Positions 31,200 through 39,208 of a stretch of 39,208 nt of DNA are shown piece by piece. Below the pieces are notes generated by a model. The model did no database searches. It was given only the letters and a program-made list of their open reading frames with translations, and had not been told where the DNA came from. The position numbers were made by a program, and so were the translations under genes. Source of the stretch: Rhodopila globiformis. GTDB lineage: Bacteria; Pseudomonadota; Alphaproteobacteria; Acetobacterales; Acetobacteraceae. Location: NCBI RefSeq assembly GCF_002937115.1, contig NZ_NHRY01000264.1:1-39208 (forward strand). Reading direction: 5' to 3'. Each line of letters starts with the position of its first letter. The first letter of the stretch is position 1.

Positions 31200-32188
31200 T
31201 CCACCGCCGGCGACTTCTGCTGGCGGCTGGGTTGGCGGTGGCCGGCGTTCCAGCGGCAACGGCGATGCAGCCGGACCGGGCGCGGCCGCTGGTCATGCTG
31301 GTCGGCGCCCCGGAAGGGTCGGAGTTTGATTGGACGGCGCGGGTCTTTGCCGGATTCCTCGGCCCGCGCCTCGGTGCACCGGAACCGGGTGGCGTTGCCA
31401 TCGACGTGCGCAACATGCCGGGTGATGGCGGGCATGCCATGCTGGCCGCGCTGGGTGACGCCACGCCCAGTGGCGCCACCATCGGCTGGGTCGTGACCCC
31501 GACGCTGCTGGCCCGCGCGATCGACCGCAACGACCCGGGTCTGAGCCGGCGCCTGACCATCGTCGGCCAGGTGCAGCGCGAGCCGATTGCGTTCGTCTCA
31601 CCGGCCAGCGATCCGCTCGATTCGGTGCAGGATATCATCCGCCGGGCTGGCGAGGACACTGATGCGGTGCCGCTGGGCACGCCGCCGCCCGGCAGCCCGC
31701 CGCATCTCGCGGCGTTGCGCCTGCAGGAACTGGCAAAGATCCGGCTGAACATCATCACCTTTCCCTCCAACGCCGCGGCGCGGCAGGCGGTGCTGGCCGG
31801 CAATGTTTCGGCCGCCGCGCTCGGGCTGTCGTCGGTCATCGATGCCGTGCGCGACGGCGACCTGACGGCCATCGGGATCGCCGCCAAACGCCGGTTCGGG
31901 CTGCTGCCGGAGACGCCGGTGCTGGATGAGGCCGGCATACCACTGTCGGCCTTCATCCGTCGCGGGCTTGCGGTGCCCGTGGGCACGCCCGGGGACGTGG
32001 TCGCGATGCTGGCTGACGCGGTCCGTGCCGTGGCCCGGGAAGAAACCTTCCGCCGGCAGGCCGAAGCGGCCGGCATTTACGCCGCCTGGGCCGACGGTCC
32101 GGGCTGGCGGGCGCAAATGGAGCTTGAACAGGCCGCCCTGGCCCGCCTTTGGCAAACCGAACCCTGGCGGTCGTCTTCAAGCGGTTGA
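31196..32188 (+). CDS. Bug/TctC-type periplasmic solute-binding protein
   Basis: A 330-residue protein starting at a TTG (31196) overlapping the secF stop (TTGA). Residues 1-23 are a signal peptide (MIHRRRLLLAAGLAVAGVPA), with RR near the start, so Sec or Tat export is possible. 'GSEFDWTARVFAGFLGPRLG' and 'VRNMPGDGGHAMLAALG' resemble the ligand loops of the TctC/Bug family. Those proteins feed tripartite tricarboxylate transporters or act as sensors. No TctA or TctB gene is nearby, so it is an orphan receptor. The overlap suggests it is expressed with secDF. Confidence 0.8.
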   Translation: MIHRRRLLLAAGLAVAGVPAATAMQPDRARPLVMLVGAPEGSEFDWTARVFAGFLGPRLGAPEPGGVAIDVRNMPGDGGHAMLAALGDATPSGATIGWVVTPTLLARAIDRNDPGLSRRLTIVGQVQREPIAFVSPASDPLDSVQDIIRRAGEDTDAVPLGTPPPGSPPHLAALRLQELAKIRLNIITFPSNAAARQAVLAGNVSAAALGLSSVIDAVRDGDLTAIGIAAKRRFGLLPETPVLDEAGIPLSAFIRRGLAVPVGTPGDVVAMLADAVRAVAREETFRRQAEAAGIYAAWADGPGWRAQMELEQAALARLWQTEPWRSSSSG

Positions 32189-32275
32189 AGCGTATTTCCA
32201 CGCGACACGGCGTGGCGCCTGGGGTAGTCCGTGCTACATCGATAACGACCAGACTGTGACTTCAGGAGGAACTAG

Positions 32276-33271
32276 ATGACTGTCCACAAGCCGCATGCTC
32301 CCGTCCAGACCGATCGAAACCTGGCGCTTGAACTCGTCCGGGTGACGGAGGCCGCGGCCATTGGCGCGTCCCATTGGATCGGCCACGGCCAGAAGAACGA
32401 GGCCGACGGCGCCGCGGTGGAAGCCATGCGCAAGGCGTTCGACGCCGTTGCCATCGACGGCACCGTCGTCATCGGCGAGGGTGAGATGGACGAAGCGCCG
32501 ATGCTGTACATCGGCGAGAAAGTCGGCTGCGGTGGCCCGGCGATGGACATCGCCGTCGATCCGCTGGAAGGCACGACCCTGGCCGCCAAGGCCGGCCCGA
32601 ACGCCATGGCGACCCTGGCGCTGGCCGAGCACGGCAACTTCCTGCACGCGCCCGACATCTACATGGACAAGATCGCCGTCGGCGGTGGCCTGCCGCCGGG
32701 CGTGATCAACCTGGACGACTCCGTCGCCACCAACCTGCGCAACCTGGCGCTGGCCAAGAAGTGCGACATCGCCGACCTGATGGTCTGCCTGCTCGACCGC
32801 GACCGGCATGAGCAGCTGATCGCCCACTGCCGCGAGGCCGGGGCGCGCGTGATGCTGATCAGCGACGGCGACGTGGCCGGCGTGATCGCCACCGGACTGC
32901 CCGACTCGCAGATCGACATGTACATGGGGGCCGGCGGCGCGCCCGAGGGCGTGCTGTCGGCCGCTGCGCTGCGCTGCGTCGGCGGGCAGATGCAGGGACG
33001 GCTGCTGTACGAGAATGAGGAGCAGATCGCCCGCGTTCGCAGTATGGGCCACGCCGATCCGAAGCGCTGCTTCACGGTCGAGGAGATGGCGAAGGGCGAC
33101 GTGATGTTCGCCGCGACCGGCGTGACCTCGGGCGCGATGCTGCGCGGCGTGCGGTGGGGACACAACACGGCGGTGACGCACTCCATCGTTATGCGCAGCC
33201 GCTCGGGCACGGTTCGCTTCATTGAGGCGCACCACAGCCTGGACCAGAAGATCCTGCCGGCGGCGAACTGA
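32276..33271 (+). CDS. glpX: Class II fructose-1,6-bisphosphatase
   Basis: A 331-residue enzyme from the ATG at 32276, with an ideal AGGAGGA ribosome site. Metal and substrate motifs are intact: GEGEMDEAPML (67-77), DPLEGTT (95-101) and the C-terminal 'GVTSGAMLRGVRW'. It hydrolyses fructose-1,6-bisphosphate in gluconeogenesis, and in some relatives sedoheptulose-1,7-bisphosphate too. No Calvin-cycle genes are beside it. RecJ starts 11 bp after its stop, an arrangement seen in other Alphaproteobacteria. Confidence 0.97.
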   Translation: MTVHKPHAPVQTDRNLALELVRVTEAAAIGASHWIGHGQKNEADGAAVEAMRKAFDAVAIDGTVVIGEGEMDEAPMLYIGEKVGCGGPAMDIAVDPLEGTTLAAKAGPNAMATLALAEHGNFLHAPDIYMDKIAVGGGLPPGVINLDDSVATNLRNLALAKKCDIADLMVCLLDRDRHEQLIAHCREAGARVMLISDGDVAGVIATGLPDSQIDMYMGAGGAPEGVLSAAALRCVGGQMQGRLLYENEEQIARVRSMGHADPKRCFTVEEMAKGDVMFAATGVTSGAMLRGVRWGHNTAVTHSIVMRSRSGTVRFIEAHHSLDQKILPAAN

Positions 33272-33281
33272 GGCGCCGCGC

Positions 33282-35057
33282 TTGACGGAGGACCTTGTCC
33301 TCGGAGTCAACAACAGCCTGTCCGGGCGCCGCTGGCTGTGGCGCGCCGGAGAGGACCGGGTGGCGGCGGGTATCGCCCAGCGGCTGGAGGTGCCCGAGAT
33401 CGTCAGCCGCCTGCTGGCGGCGCGCGGCATCGGCATCGATGCCGCCGCCGATTTCCTGGAGCCGACGCTGCGGGTGATGCTGCCCGACCCGTCGATTCTG
33501 GCCGACATGGACGTCGCGGCGGATCGCTTGGCCGCGGCGGTGCAACGGGGCGAAACCGTTGCGGTGTTCGGCGACTATGACGTGGACGGCGCGTGCAGCG
33601 CGGCGCTGATGCTGACCCTGCTGCGCGAGCTGGGCTGTCCTGTTTTGTATCACGTGCCCGATCGCATCCTGGAGGGTTACGGGCCCAATCCCATGGCTCT
33701 GGCCGGGCTGGTCGGCCGCGGCGCCCGCCTGATCATCTGCGTTGATTGCGGCACCGCGGCTGCCCTGGCGCTGTCGGAAGTGGCCGGGCGGGCTGACGTG
33801 ATCGTCCTGGACCATCACCGGGCCGAGGGCCTGCCGCCGTCGATCCTGGCGACGGTGAACCCGAACCGGCTGGATGACGGCTCGGGACTGGGGATGCTGT
33901 GCGCCGCCGGCGTGGCGTTCCTGACGGCGATCGCCGCCGTGCGCGCGCTGCGCCGCAGCGGCCACTTCGCAGGCCGGCGGGAGCCCGACCTGATGGGGCT
34001 GCTGGACCTGGTGGCGCTGGCGACCGTGTGCGACGTGATGCCGCTGGTCGGCGTGAACCGCGCCTTCGTCTGCCAGGGGCTGAAGATCATGGGACGCCGC
34101 GCCCGCCCCGGCGTCGCGGCGCTGCTGGAAGTCAGCGGCGCGCGTGAGAAACTCAGCGCCGGCACCTGCGGCTTCGCCCTGGGGCCGCGGATCAATGCCG
34201 GCGGGCGCATCAGCGAGGCGGACATGGGGCTGCGCCTGCTGCTGACCGAGGACGCGGCCGAGGCCCGGGTGCTGGCCGAGCGGCTGGATGCGGTGAACCG
34301 CCAGCGCCAGGATGTCGAGGCGTCGATCGTCGATGCGGCGATGTATGCGGCCGAGGCGCAAGTGGCGGCCGGGCGGGCCGCGCTGCTGGTGACGGGGCAG
34401 GGATGGCACCCCGGCGTCGTCGGCATCGTCGCCGGGCGGATCAAGGAGCGCTTCAACCGCCCGGCCTGCGTGGCAGGCTTCACCGATGGGCTGGGCAAGG
34501 GCTCCGGGCGGTCGGTGCCGGGCGTGGACCTTGGGGCGGCGGTGATCGCGGCCCGCCAGGCCGGCATCCTGGAGACCGGCGGCGGCCACGCCATGGCAGC
34601 CGGCTTCGCGCTGCGGGCCGAGCGGCTGGAGGAGTTCCACGCTTTCCTGGAGGAGCGCCTGGTGGCCGCCGCCACCCTGCCGAGCGCGGCGGACCTGGTC
34701 GTCGAGAGCGCGCTGTCGGTCGGCGGCGCCACCACCGAGGTGGCGCGGCATGTCGAGCGCCTGGCACCGTTCGGGGCCGGGAACCCGGAACCGGTGCTGG
34801 TGCTGAACCGCGCCCGGGTGGTGCGGGCGGACCGGGTCGGGCGGGAGTCCGGGTCGATTCGCGCCTTCCTGGAGGGCGTGGGCGGCGGCACCCGGCTGAA
34901 GGCGATGATGTTCCGGGCGAAGGAGGGGGCGCTGGCCGAGGCGCTGCTGGCGCGGTCGGAAGGGGTGCCGCTGCACCTGGCCGGGCATCTGCGGGCGGAG
35001 GAGTGGAACGGGTCGATATCGCCCTGTTTCCACATTCTGGATGGCGCGGTGGCGTAG
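33282..35057 (+). CDS. recJ: Single-stranded-DNA-specific exonuclease RecJ
   Basis: A 591-residue protein started at the TTG at 33282 (MTEDLVLGVNNSLSGRRW), which matches family N-termini; longer frames overlap glpX. Catalytic motifs are complete: FGDYDVDGACS (D98, D100, D102), the Asp in ICVDCGT, DHH at 176-178 and GGGHAMAAGF from 433. RecJ degrades single-stranded DNA 5' to 3' in recombination and mismatch repair. Co-transcription with glpX is likely from the 11-bp gap. Confidence 0.96.
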   Translation: MTEDLVLGVNNSLSGRRWLWRAGEDRVAAGIAQRLEVPEIVSRLLAARGIGIDAAADFLEPTLRVMLPDPSILADMDVAADRLAAAVQRGETVAVFGDYDVDGACSAALMLTLLRELGCPVLYHVPDRILEGYGPNPMALAGLVGRGARLIICVDCGTAAALALSEVAGRADVIVLDHHRAEGLPPSILATVNPNRLDDGSGLGMLCAAGVAFLTAIAAVRALRRSGHFAGRREPDLMGLLDLVALATVCDVMPLVGVNRAFVCQGLKIMGRRARPGVAALLEVSGAREKLSAGTCGFALGPRINAGGRISEADMGLRLLLTEDAAEARVLAERLDAVNRQRQDVEASIVDAAMYAAEAQVAAGRAALLVTGQGWHPGVVGIVAGRIKERFNRPACVAGFTDGLGKGSGRSVPGVDLGAAVIAARQAGILETGGGHAMAAGFALRAERLEEFHAFLEERLVAAATLPSAADLVVESALSVGGATTEVARHVERLAPFGAGNPEPVLVLNRARVVRADRVGRESGSIRAFLEGVGGGTRLKAMMFRAKEGALAEALLARSEGVPLHLAGHLRAEEWNGSISPCFHILDGAVA

Positions 35058-35150
35058 GTGGAGAAAGCCGCTTGACCGGGGCGGGTGGGTCCGCTACCCA
35101 CCGCCGGCCCGCTGGTTGCTGCAATGATGGTTGCCATGGGGGTCCGGCCT

Positions 35151-35226
35151 GTCCCGTTCGTCTAGAGGCCCAGGACACCGCCCTTTCACGGCGGTAACAG
35201 GGGTTCGAATCCCCTACGGGACGCCA
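35151..35226 (+). tRNA. tRNA-Glu (anticodon TTC)
   Basis: The acceptor arms GTCCCGT (35151-35157) and ACGGGAC (35216-35222) pair, followed by G and an encoded CCA (35224-35226). The anticodon stem CCGCC/GGCGG encloses the loop CTTTCAC, anticodon TTC. The T-arm GGGGTTCGAATCCCC is canonical. Length 76. Confidence 0.97.
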
Positions 35227-35563
35227 ATCAAATCAATGGCTTAGTGTAGGTCGGCTGGCGTGGTCCAATCTCGCGCGCCGGGCTGGCCGGAATTGACCCG
35301 CAAACCCGACGACACCGCCTATCGGATTCCCGCCAGCCACGGGAAGCGAGCCCCCACAAGCATCCTCGTTATTTCCGGGCGACCATGCGCGGAGGACAGT
35401 CGGCGACGATGATCCGCTGAAGATCGGCATCGGACGGTCCGCCCGCACGCCCCTCCCCGGTGGCCCTCAACCAGCCGGAACGCAGGCAACACCAGTCCAG
35501 GCCAATAAACGGCGCCCCGGCCCGTTGCGCCGTGCGCGAGGCCGGTTCCCGCCGGGATACGTC
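35227..35563. other. Gene-free gap after tRNA-Glu
   Basis: No supported ORF and no integrase. I see no duplicate of the tRNA 3' end in the window, so no sign of an island at this tRNA. Confidence 0.4.
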
Positions 35564-35953
35564 CTATAGGGTCCCCAGCGTCGCGCGCAGGGCATCCCCA
35601 AGCTGCGCGGCGGTGAACGGCTTCGACAGCACCGGCGTGCCCGCCAGCGTGCCGGGCAGCCCGGCAACGCCGTATCCGGTGGCGAAAATGAACGCAATGC
35701 CGCGCGTCCGCAGCGCTTCGGCGACCGGGTAGCTCAACGCCCCGTTGAGATTCACGTCCAGCACCGCGACATCCGCCTCCAGCGTATGGGCCATGGCCAG
35801 GGCGTCGTCCAGGCGGGCCGCCGTTCCCGCCACCTCGCAGCCCAGGTCGACCAGGAACTCTTCCTCCAGCATGGCGATCAGGTCCTCGTCCTCGACGAGC
35901 ATCACCCTGAGGCCGGCCAGGCCATCCGTCCCATCGTCCACGCTATCGTTCAC
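35564..35953 (-). CDS. Single-domain response regulator
   Basis: A 129-residue receiver-only protein from a GTG at 35953, 15 bp after the kinase stop. The receiver residues are present: E21/D22 in LVEDED, the phosphoacceptor D66 in VAVLDVNLNG, T92 in FATGYG and K111 in LSKPF. There is no output domain, so it works by protein contact or as a phosphate sink. Such regulators commonly follow HWE kinases. The kinase is the evident partner. Confidence 0.93.
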   Translation of the reverse strand: MNDSVDDGTDGLAGLRVMLVEDEDLIAMLEEEFLVDLGCEVAGTAARLDDALAMAHTLEADVAVLDVNLNGALSYPVAEALRTRGIAFIFATGYGVAGLPGTLAGTPVLSKPFTAAQLGDALRATLGTL

Positions 35954-35968
35954 TCTATATCGTCCATT

Positions 35969-38800
35969 CTATCGCCCGTTGGCACGACCACCGACGTTCG
36001 GGAGCCGCAGGATCTGCGCGGAGGACGCAATGCTCTCCAGCGGCGCCCTGATGACGCAGCAGACGCCGCCGGGCTCGAAGCTGAGGACGGCCGTGCCGCC
36101 CAGGTCGCGGGCGATGCCGCGTTCGACCAGCCGGGTGCCGAACCCGCGGCGCGCGGGCGGCAGCACGGCCGGGCCGCCCTGCTCGGACCAGTCGAGGCGG
36201 AAACAGCCGTCACAGACCAGCCAGCGCATGGTGACCGTTCCCGCCTCGCCCATCAGGGCGCCGTATTTCGCGGCGTTCGTCGCCAGTTCATGCAGGCCCA
36301 TCGACAGCGCCAGGGCTGCCCGCGGCACCAGGCGGACCGGCGGGCCAGCAACCCGGAAACGTCCCCCCGCCGCGCCGCCGAAGGGCGCGAGGGCGGACGC
36401 CACGACCTCATCCATGCTCGCCCCGGTCCAGCTTTCGCGCGTCAGCACGTCATGCGCGGCGGCCAGCGCCAGAAGACGGCTCTCGAACGTCCGGCGCGTC
36501 GGCCCGTCGGCGTCCCGCAGGGAGTTCGCGGCGATCGCCTGGACCGTGGCCAGCGTATTCTTCACGCGGTGGTTCAGTTCGTGGACCATCAGTTGCAGCC
36601 GGCTCTCGAACCGCTTGCGTTCGGTGATTTCCAGCGACACGCCGACGGTGCCGGCAATGCTCCCGTCGATGCAGCGCAGCGGCGTCTTGGTTGACAGCCA
36701 CACCCGCGGCTGGCCGTCATCCTCGCCGAACAGTTCCTCCATGACCTCGGCGTTGCCCGCCGCCATGACCCGCCGATCGGCCTGCATCAGCGCCTCGGCC
36801 TCCGCCGATGCGCCGAAGATCTGCCGATCGGTGCGTCCCTGGATATCGGCCAGGGTCTTGCCGAACAGAGCCAGCACCGGCGGGTTGGCGACGAGATAGC
36901 GTCCCGTCTGGTCCTTGGCGTAGATCAGCCCCGGCGCGGTCGTCAGGATGGTCTGCAGCAATTCGTTATTCCTTTGCCGCTCCTGCGCCTCCTGCCGGGC
37001 CCGGGTGACGTCGCGCATGGTGCCGATGATCCGCACGACCCGCCGGCCGGATGGCGCCCCCGGGTCCGGCTGGAAGAACGCCCGGCCGACGGCGGCGACC
37101 CATCGCCGGGTGCCGTCCCGGTGCACAACCGGATAGTCGCAGGCACAGTCGTCCTGTGGATCGTCTGGCGACAGGGCGCGGTGCAGCGCCGCCTCCACGC
37201 TGTCCCAGTGCTCAGCGGGAACGGCGTTCTTCCAGGACTCGACCGTTACGGGCTGATCCGGCGGAAAGCCGAAGATGGCCTTGCAGCGCGCGTCCCAGTC
37301 CGGCGCCGCGCCGGTTTGCGCCGCCTCGCAGCGCCAGATGCCCAGCTCCGACGCCTCCAGCGCCAGCTGCAGCGTGCGTTCGCGATCCTCCAGCGCCCGC
37401 ATCGCCGCCACCCGCCCGGTGATCTCGGTGATGACCACGACGACCACGGGCTCATCGGTGGCGATGCGGCTGAGTTCATAGGTCACCGTGTAATGCCGCT
37501 CGCCCTGGCGGCCCGGCACAGCCGGCTTGACCAGCTCGTAGACCACCCGCTCGCCCTCGAACGCCCGCTCCAGCCGTGGCCGGATCTGATCGGCATACAT
37601 GGGCGTGAGCACGTCGGCGACGCGCTGGCCGACGATGTCGGGCGACGGCAGGTCCAGGATGTCGGCGTAGGCCTCGTTGGCGAAGCGGTAGCGATGCGCG
37701 CGGTTGACCAGCACAAGCCCGACGCCGGCCGCCGCGGTCGCGGCGCGCAGCCGTTCCTCGCTCGCCCGCACGGCCACCTCGGCCTGCCACAGGGCGGTGA
37801 CGTCGTTGCACATCTCGACGACGAGGTCCGGGCCGTGCCGGCCGGCGGGACGCAGGGTCCAACTGGTCACCACCGCGATCGTCGTGCCGTCGCGGCGGCG
37901 ATGCACCAGTTCGCCGCGCCATTGCCCGTCACGCCGCAGCGCCGCCTGGATCTCCGCGAGCGGCACGGGGAACGTGGTTCGCAGCAGGACGTGGCTGATT
38001 TCGCCGATGGCCTCGGCCGCCGGATAGCCGTACAGGCGCTCGGCGCCCGGGCCCCAGGCGATGATGCGGCCGTCGGGGTGGCGGAGAATCCCGGGCAGCA
38101 GACCCAGCGTCTGATCAAGACTGGTGTACCCGGGCAGGGGCGCGTCCGCCGCACGGCGTGCCCGGCGCCGTGTCAGCGCCAGATAACCGAGCAGCAAGGC
38201 GCCGCCGATGGCCAGGCCGGCCGGTGCGGCAAGGGCCGGGATGGCGGCCTGGCGGCGTGCGTTCTCCGTGCTGGCGGATGCGTCGGCCCGCAGCGCGCCG
38301 AGTTCGGCATCGATGGCATCCCCGGTCCGCTGGTCGTCGCCGCGAACCGCCATGGTCCTGGCGGCATCCGTCCGGCCGGATTGGTACAGGCCGATGGCGT
38401 GGTCCAGCGCCGCCGCCTCGTCCGCCGCCAGCGACCGGATGCGCCGCGCGATCGTGGCCCATTCCGGCGCCGCGGCAGCCGCGCCCGTAAGCCGCGCCAC
38501 GCCGGCGTCCAGACGTGCCCGCGCCATTGTATAGGTCTTGAGATCAGCCGGATCGCCCGTCAGCAGGTAGCCGCGCTGGGCGAGTTCGACGTCCTTGAGG
38601 GTCGATCGCACCGTTTCGCCGGCGCGCTGCACCGCGCGCGCCGGTTCGGCCGATGGCACGCCGGCAGCGCCCGAACGGGCGAAGCCATGGACGAGCCACA
38701 GGCCGGGCAGCAGCAGCAGGCCGGCCGCAGCAACGGCCACGAGGGCGTGAAGCCGCCCTCCGCTGCGGATTTGTCGCCCAAGGGTCGCCAGCGCCAACAT
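35969..38800 (-). CDS. HWE-family sensor histidine kinase with CHASE3 and multiple PAS domains
   Basis: A protein of about 943 residues (ATG 38800; TTG 38818 is an alternative). Two membrane helices (about 20-40 and 190-212) enclose a periplasmic CHASE3-like helical sensor ('VELAQRGYLLTGDPADLKTY'). About four PAS domains follow between 225 and 730; two are marked by 'GEISHVLLRTTFPVPLAEI' and 'SPDDPQDDCACDYPVVHRDG'. The C-terminal HWE kinase has the phosphoacceptor His in VHELNHRVKNTLA (about H740), the N-box 'GLHELATNAAKYGAL' and the W-x-E in DWSEQGG. HWE kinases often act in light, stress or general stress signalling. It forms an operon with the receiver gene. Confidence 0.92.
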   Translation of the reverse strand: MLALATLGRQIRSGGRLHALVAVAAAGLLLLPGLWLVHGFARSGAAGVPSAEPARAVQRAGETVRSTLKDVELAQRGYLLTGDPADLKTYTMARARLDAGVARLTGAAAAAPEWATIARRIRSLAADEAAALDHAIGLYQSGRTDAARTMAVRGDDQRTGDAIDAELGALRADASASTENARRQAAIPALAAPAGLAIGGALLLGYLALTRRRARRAADAPLPGYTSLDQTLGLLPGILRHPDGRIIAWGPGAERLYGYPAAEAIGEISHVLLRTTFPVPLAEIQAALRRDGQWRGELVHRRRDGTTIAVVTSWTLRPAGRHGPDLVVEMCNDVTALWQAEVAVRASEERLRAATAAAGVGLVLVNRAHRYRFANEAYADILDLPSPDIVGQRVADVLTPMYADQIRPRLERAFEGERVVYELVKPAVPGRQGERHYTVTYELSRIATDEPVVVVVITEITGRVAAMRALEDRERTLQLALEASELGIWRCEAAQTGAAPDWDARCKAIFGFPPDQPVTVESWKNAVPAEHWDSVEAALHRALSPDDPQDDCACDYPVVHRDGTRRWVAAVGRAFFQPDPGAPSGRRVVRIIGTMRDVTRARQEAQERQRNNELLQTILTTAPGLIYAKDQTGRYLVANPPVLALFGKTLADIQGRTDRQIFGASAEAEALMQADRRVMAAGNAEVMEELFGEDDGQPRVWLSTKTPLRCIDGSIAGTVGVSLEITERKRFESRLQLMVHELNHRVKNTLATVQAIAANSLRDADGPTRRTFESRLLALAAAHDVLTRESWTGASMDEVVASALAPFGGAAGGRFRVAGPPVRLVPRAALALSMGLHELATNAAKYGALMGEAGTVTMRWLVCDGCFRLDWSEQGGPAVLPPARRGFGTRLVERGIARDLGGTAVLSFEPGGVCCVIRAPLESIASSAQILRLPNVGGRANGR

Positions 38801-39112
38801 CGTCAGGCGTACAGGCAAACCGCAACGATACCCGACGCCGGGAAGGAGGCTGTGATCATTCGTGGAGCCTTATCCCGAAAGACGCATGCCCCACAAGCAT
38901 AAGCCAGCCGGATGGCCGGATGGAACTGCAAAATTACCGGCAACGAAGAACGATGCACGACGCAGCGATATAGGGCGTGTCGTCAATTGGAGCCAGCCGA
39001 GTGAGTCTGGGCTGCAACAGTGCGGCGGAATCGTTGATCAACAAGCGGCTTCCCGATTCCAGCAGCCCCGGTTCTTCGATGCATAGGCAGTCAGCTTTGG
39101 AGAGGCTGACCG
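38801..39112. other. Intergenic region with a probable IS left end
   Basis: No gene. From about 38971 (AGGGCGTGTCGTCAATTGG) the sequence looks like the left terminal inverted repeat and leader of the IS whose transposase begins at 39113. The other end is outside the window, so the boundary cannot be confirmed. Confidence 0.45.
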
Positions 39113-39208
39113 ATGCATCGACATGCCTTGCGCGACGACCAGTGGGAGCGGATCAAGGACCATTTGCCGGGCCGTCCGGGGTCCGTTGGCGTGACCGCTG
39201 CGAACAAC
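39113..39208 (+). mobile_element. IS5-family transposase, 5' part (runs off the window)
   Basis: 32 codons from the ATG at 39113 with GGAGAGG upstream. The start 'MHRHALRDDQWERIKDHLPG' is typical of IS5-family (IS427-like) first reading frames, which read 'HxLxDxQWxxIxxxLPG'. Only the N-terminus is inside the window, so intactness is unknown. Confidence 0.85.

Noticed and set aside
33219..35033. 604-codon antisense frame over recJ
   Set aside because: RecJ carries every catalytic motif; the antisense product is Gln/Arg/His-rich and unlike any family.
35151..35563. Genomic island inserted at tRNA-Glu
   Set aside because: The tRNA is complete, no integrase follows, and no second copy of its 3' end was found in the window.

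Overview
The window is high-GC DNA with SD-like ribosome sites (GGAGG/AGGAG), many GTG and TTG starts, a tRNA-Glu, and gene content typical of Alphaproteobacteria, most likely the Acetobacteraceae (Rhodospirillales). The clues are a two-gene periplasmic GMC dehydrogenase, DUF3018-type MazE, an HWE histidine kinase, and class II FBPase (glpX) beside recJ. This assignment comes from protein resemblance only; no search was run.

Layout. 1-4300: edge of a minus-strand gene, an ammonium transporter with a sigma-54-like promoter, a MaoC-like hotdog protein, a repeat-packed gap and a VOC protein. 4650-9300: three toxin-antitoxin modules (HEPN/MNT, MazEF, HigBA) interleaved with a ThDP enzyme and a YqaA/DedA-type membrane protein. 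9450-11100: a tiny unknown gene, a repeat-rich gap and a bacterioferritin-like gene. 11670-15830: an RMF-like small gene divergent from a three-gene operon encoding an N-acyl amino acid/AHL-type synthase, an ICMT-like membrane methyltransferase and a membrane PAS-GGDEF-EAL protein. 16420-22000: GST and NAD-dependent epimerase divergent from an amidase, then a fused circularly permuted ATP-grasp/alpha-E protein. 22000-23820: a repeat-rich gap, an antitoxin-like gene, a truncated PIN toxin fused to a damaged MAPEG gene. 23920-28470: a Tat-exported GMC dehydrogenase pair facing a copper/cytochrome oxidase assembly cluster (CtaG, PCuAC, SCO1). 28650-35060: secD, secF, a Bug-type receptor, glpX and recJ, all rightward. 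35150-39208: tRNA-Glu, a hybrid HWE kinase with its response regulator, and the start of an IS5-family transposase.

Two things stand out. First, the synthase-methyltransferase-GGDEF/EAL operon (12025-15829) looks like a complete small-molecule signalling cassette: make an acylated amino-acid signal, possibly methylate it, and connect it to c-di-GMP. I do not recognise it as a described system. Second, the intergenic gaps hold a modular family of palindromic repeats, some nested concentrically, which swap cores and arms between loci. One copy exactly fills the gap between ctaG and the PCuAC gene.
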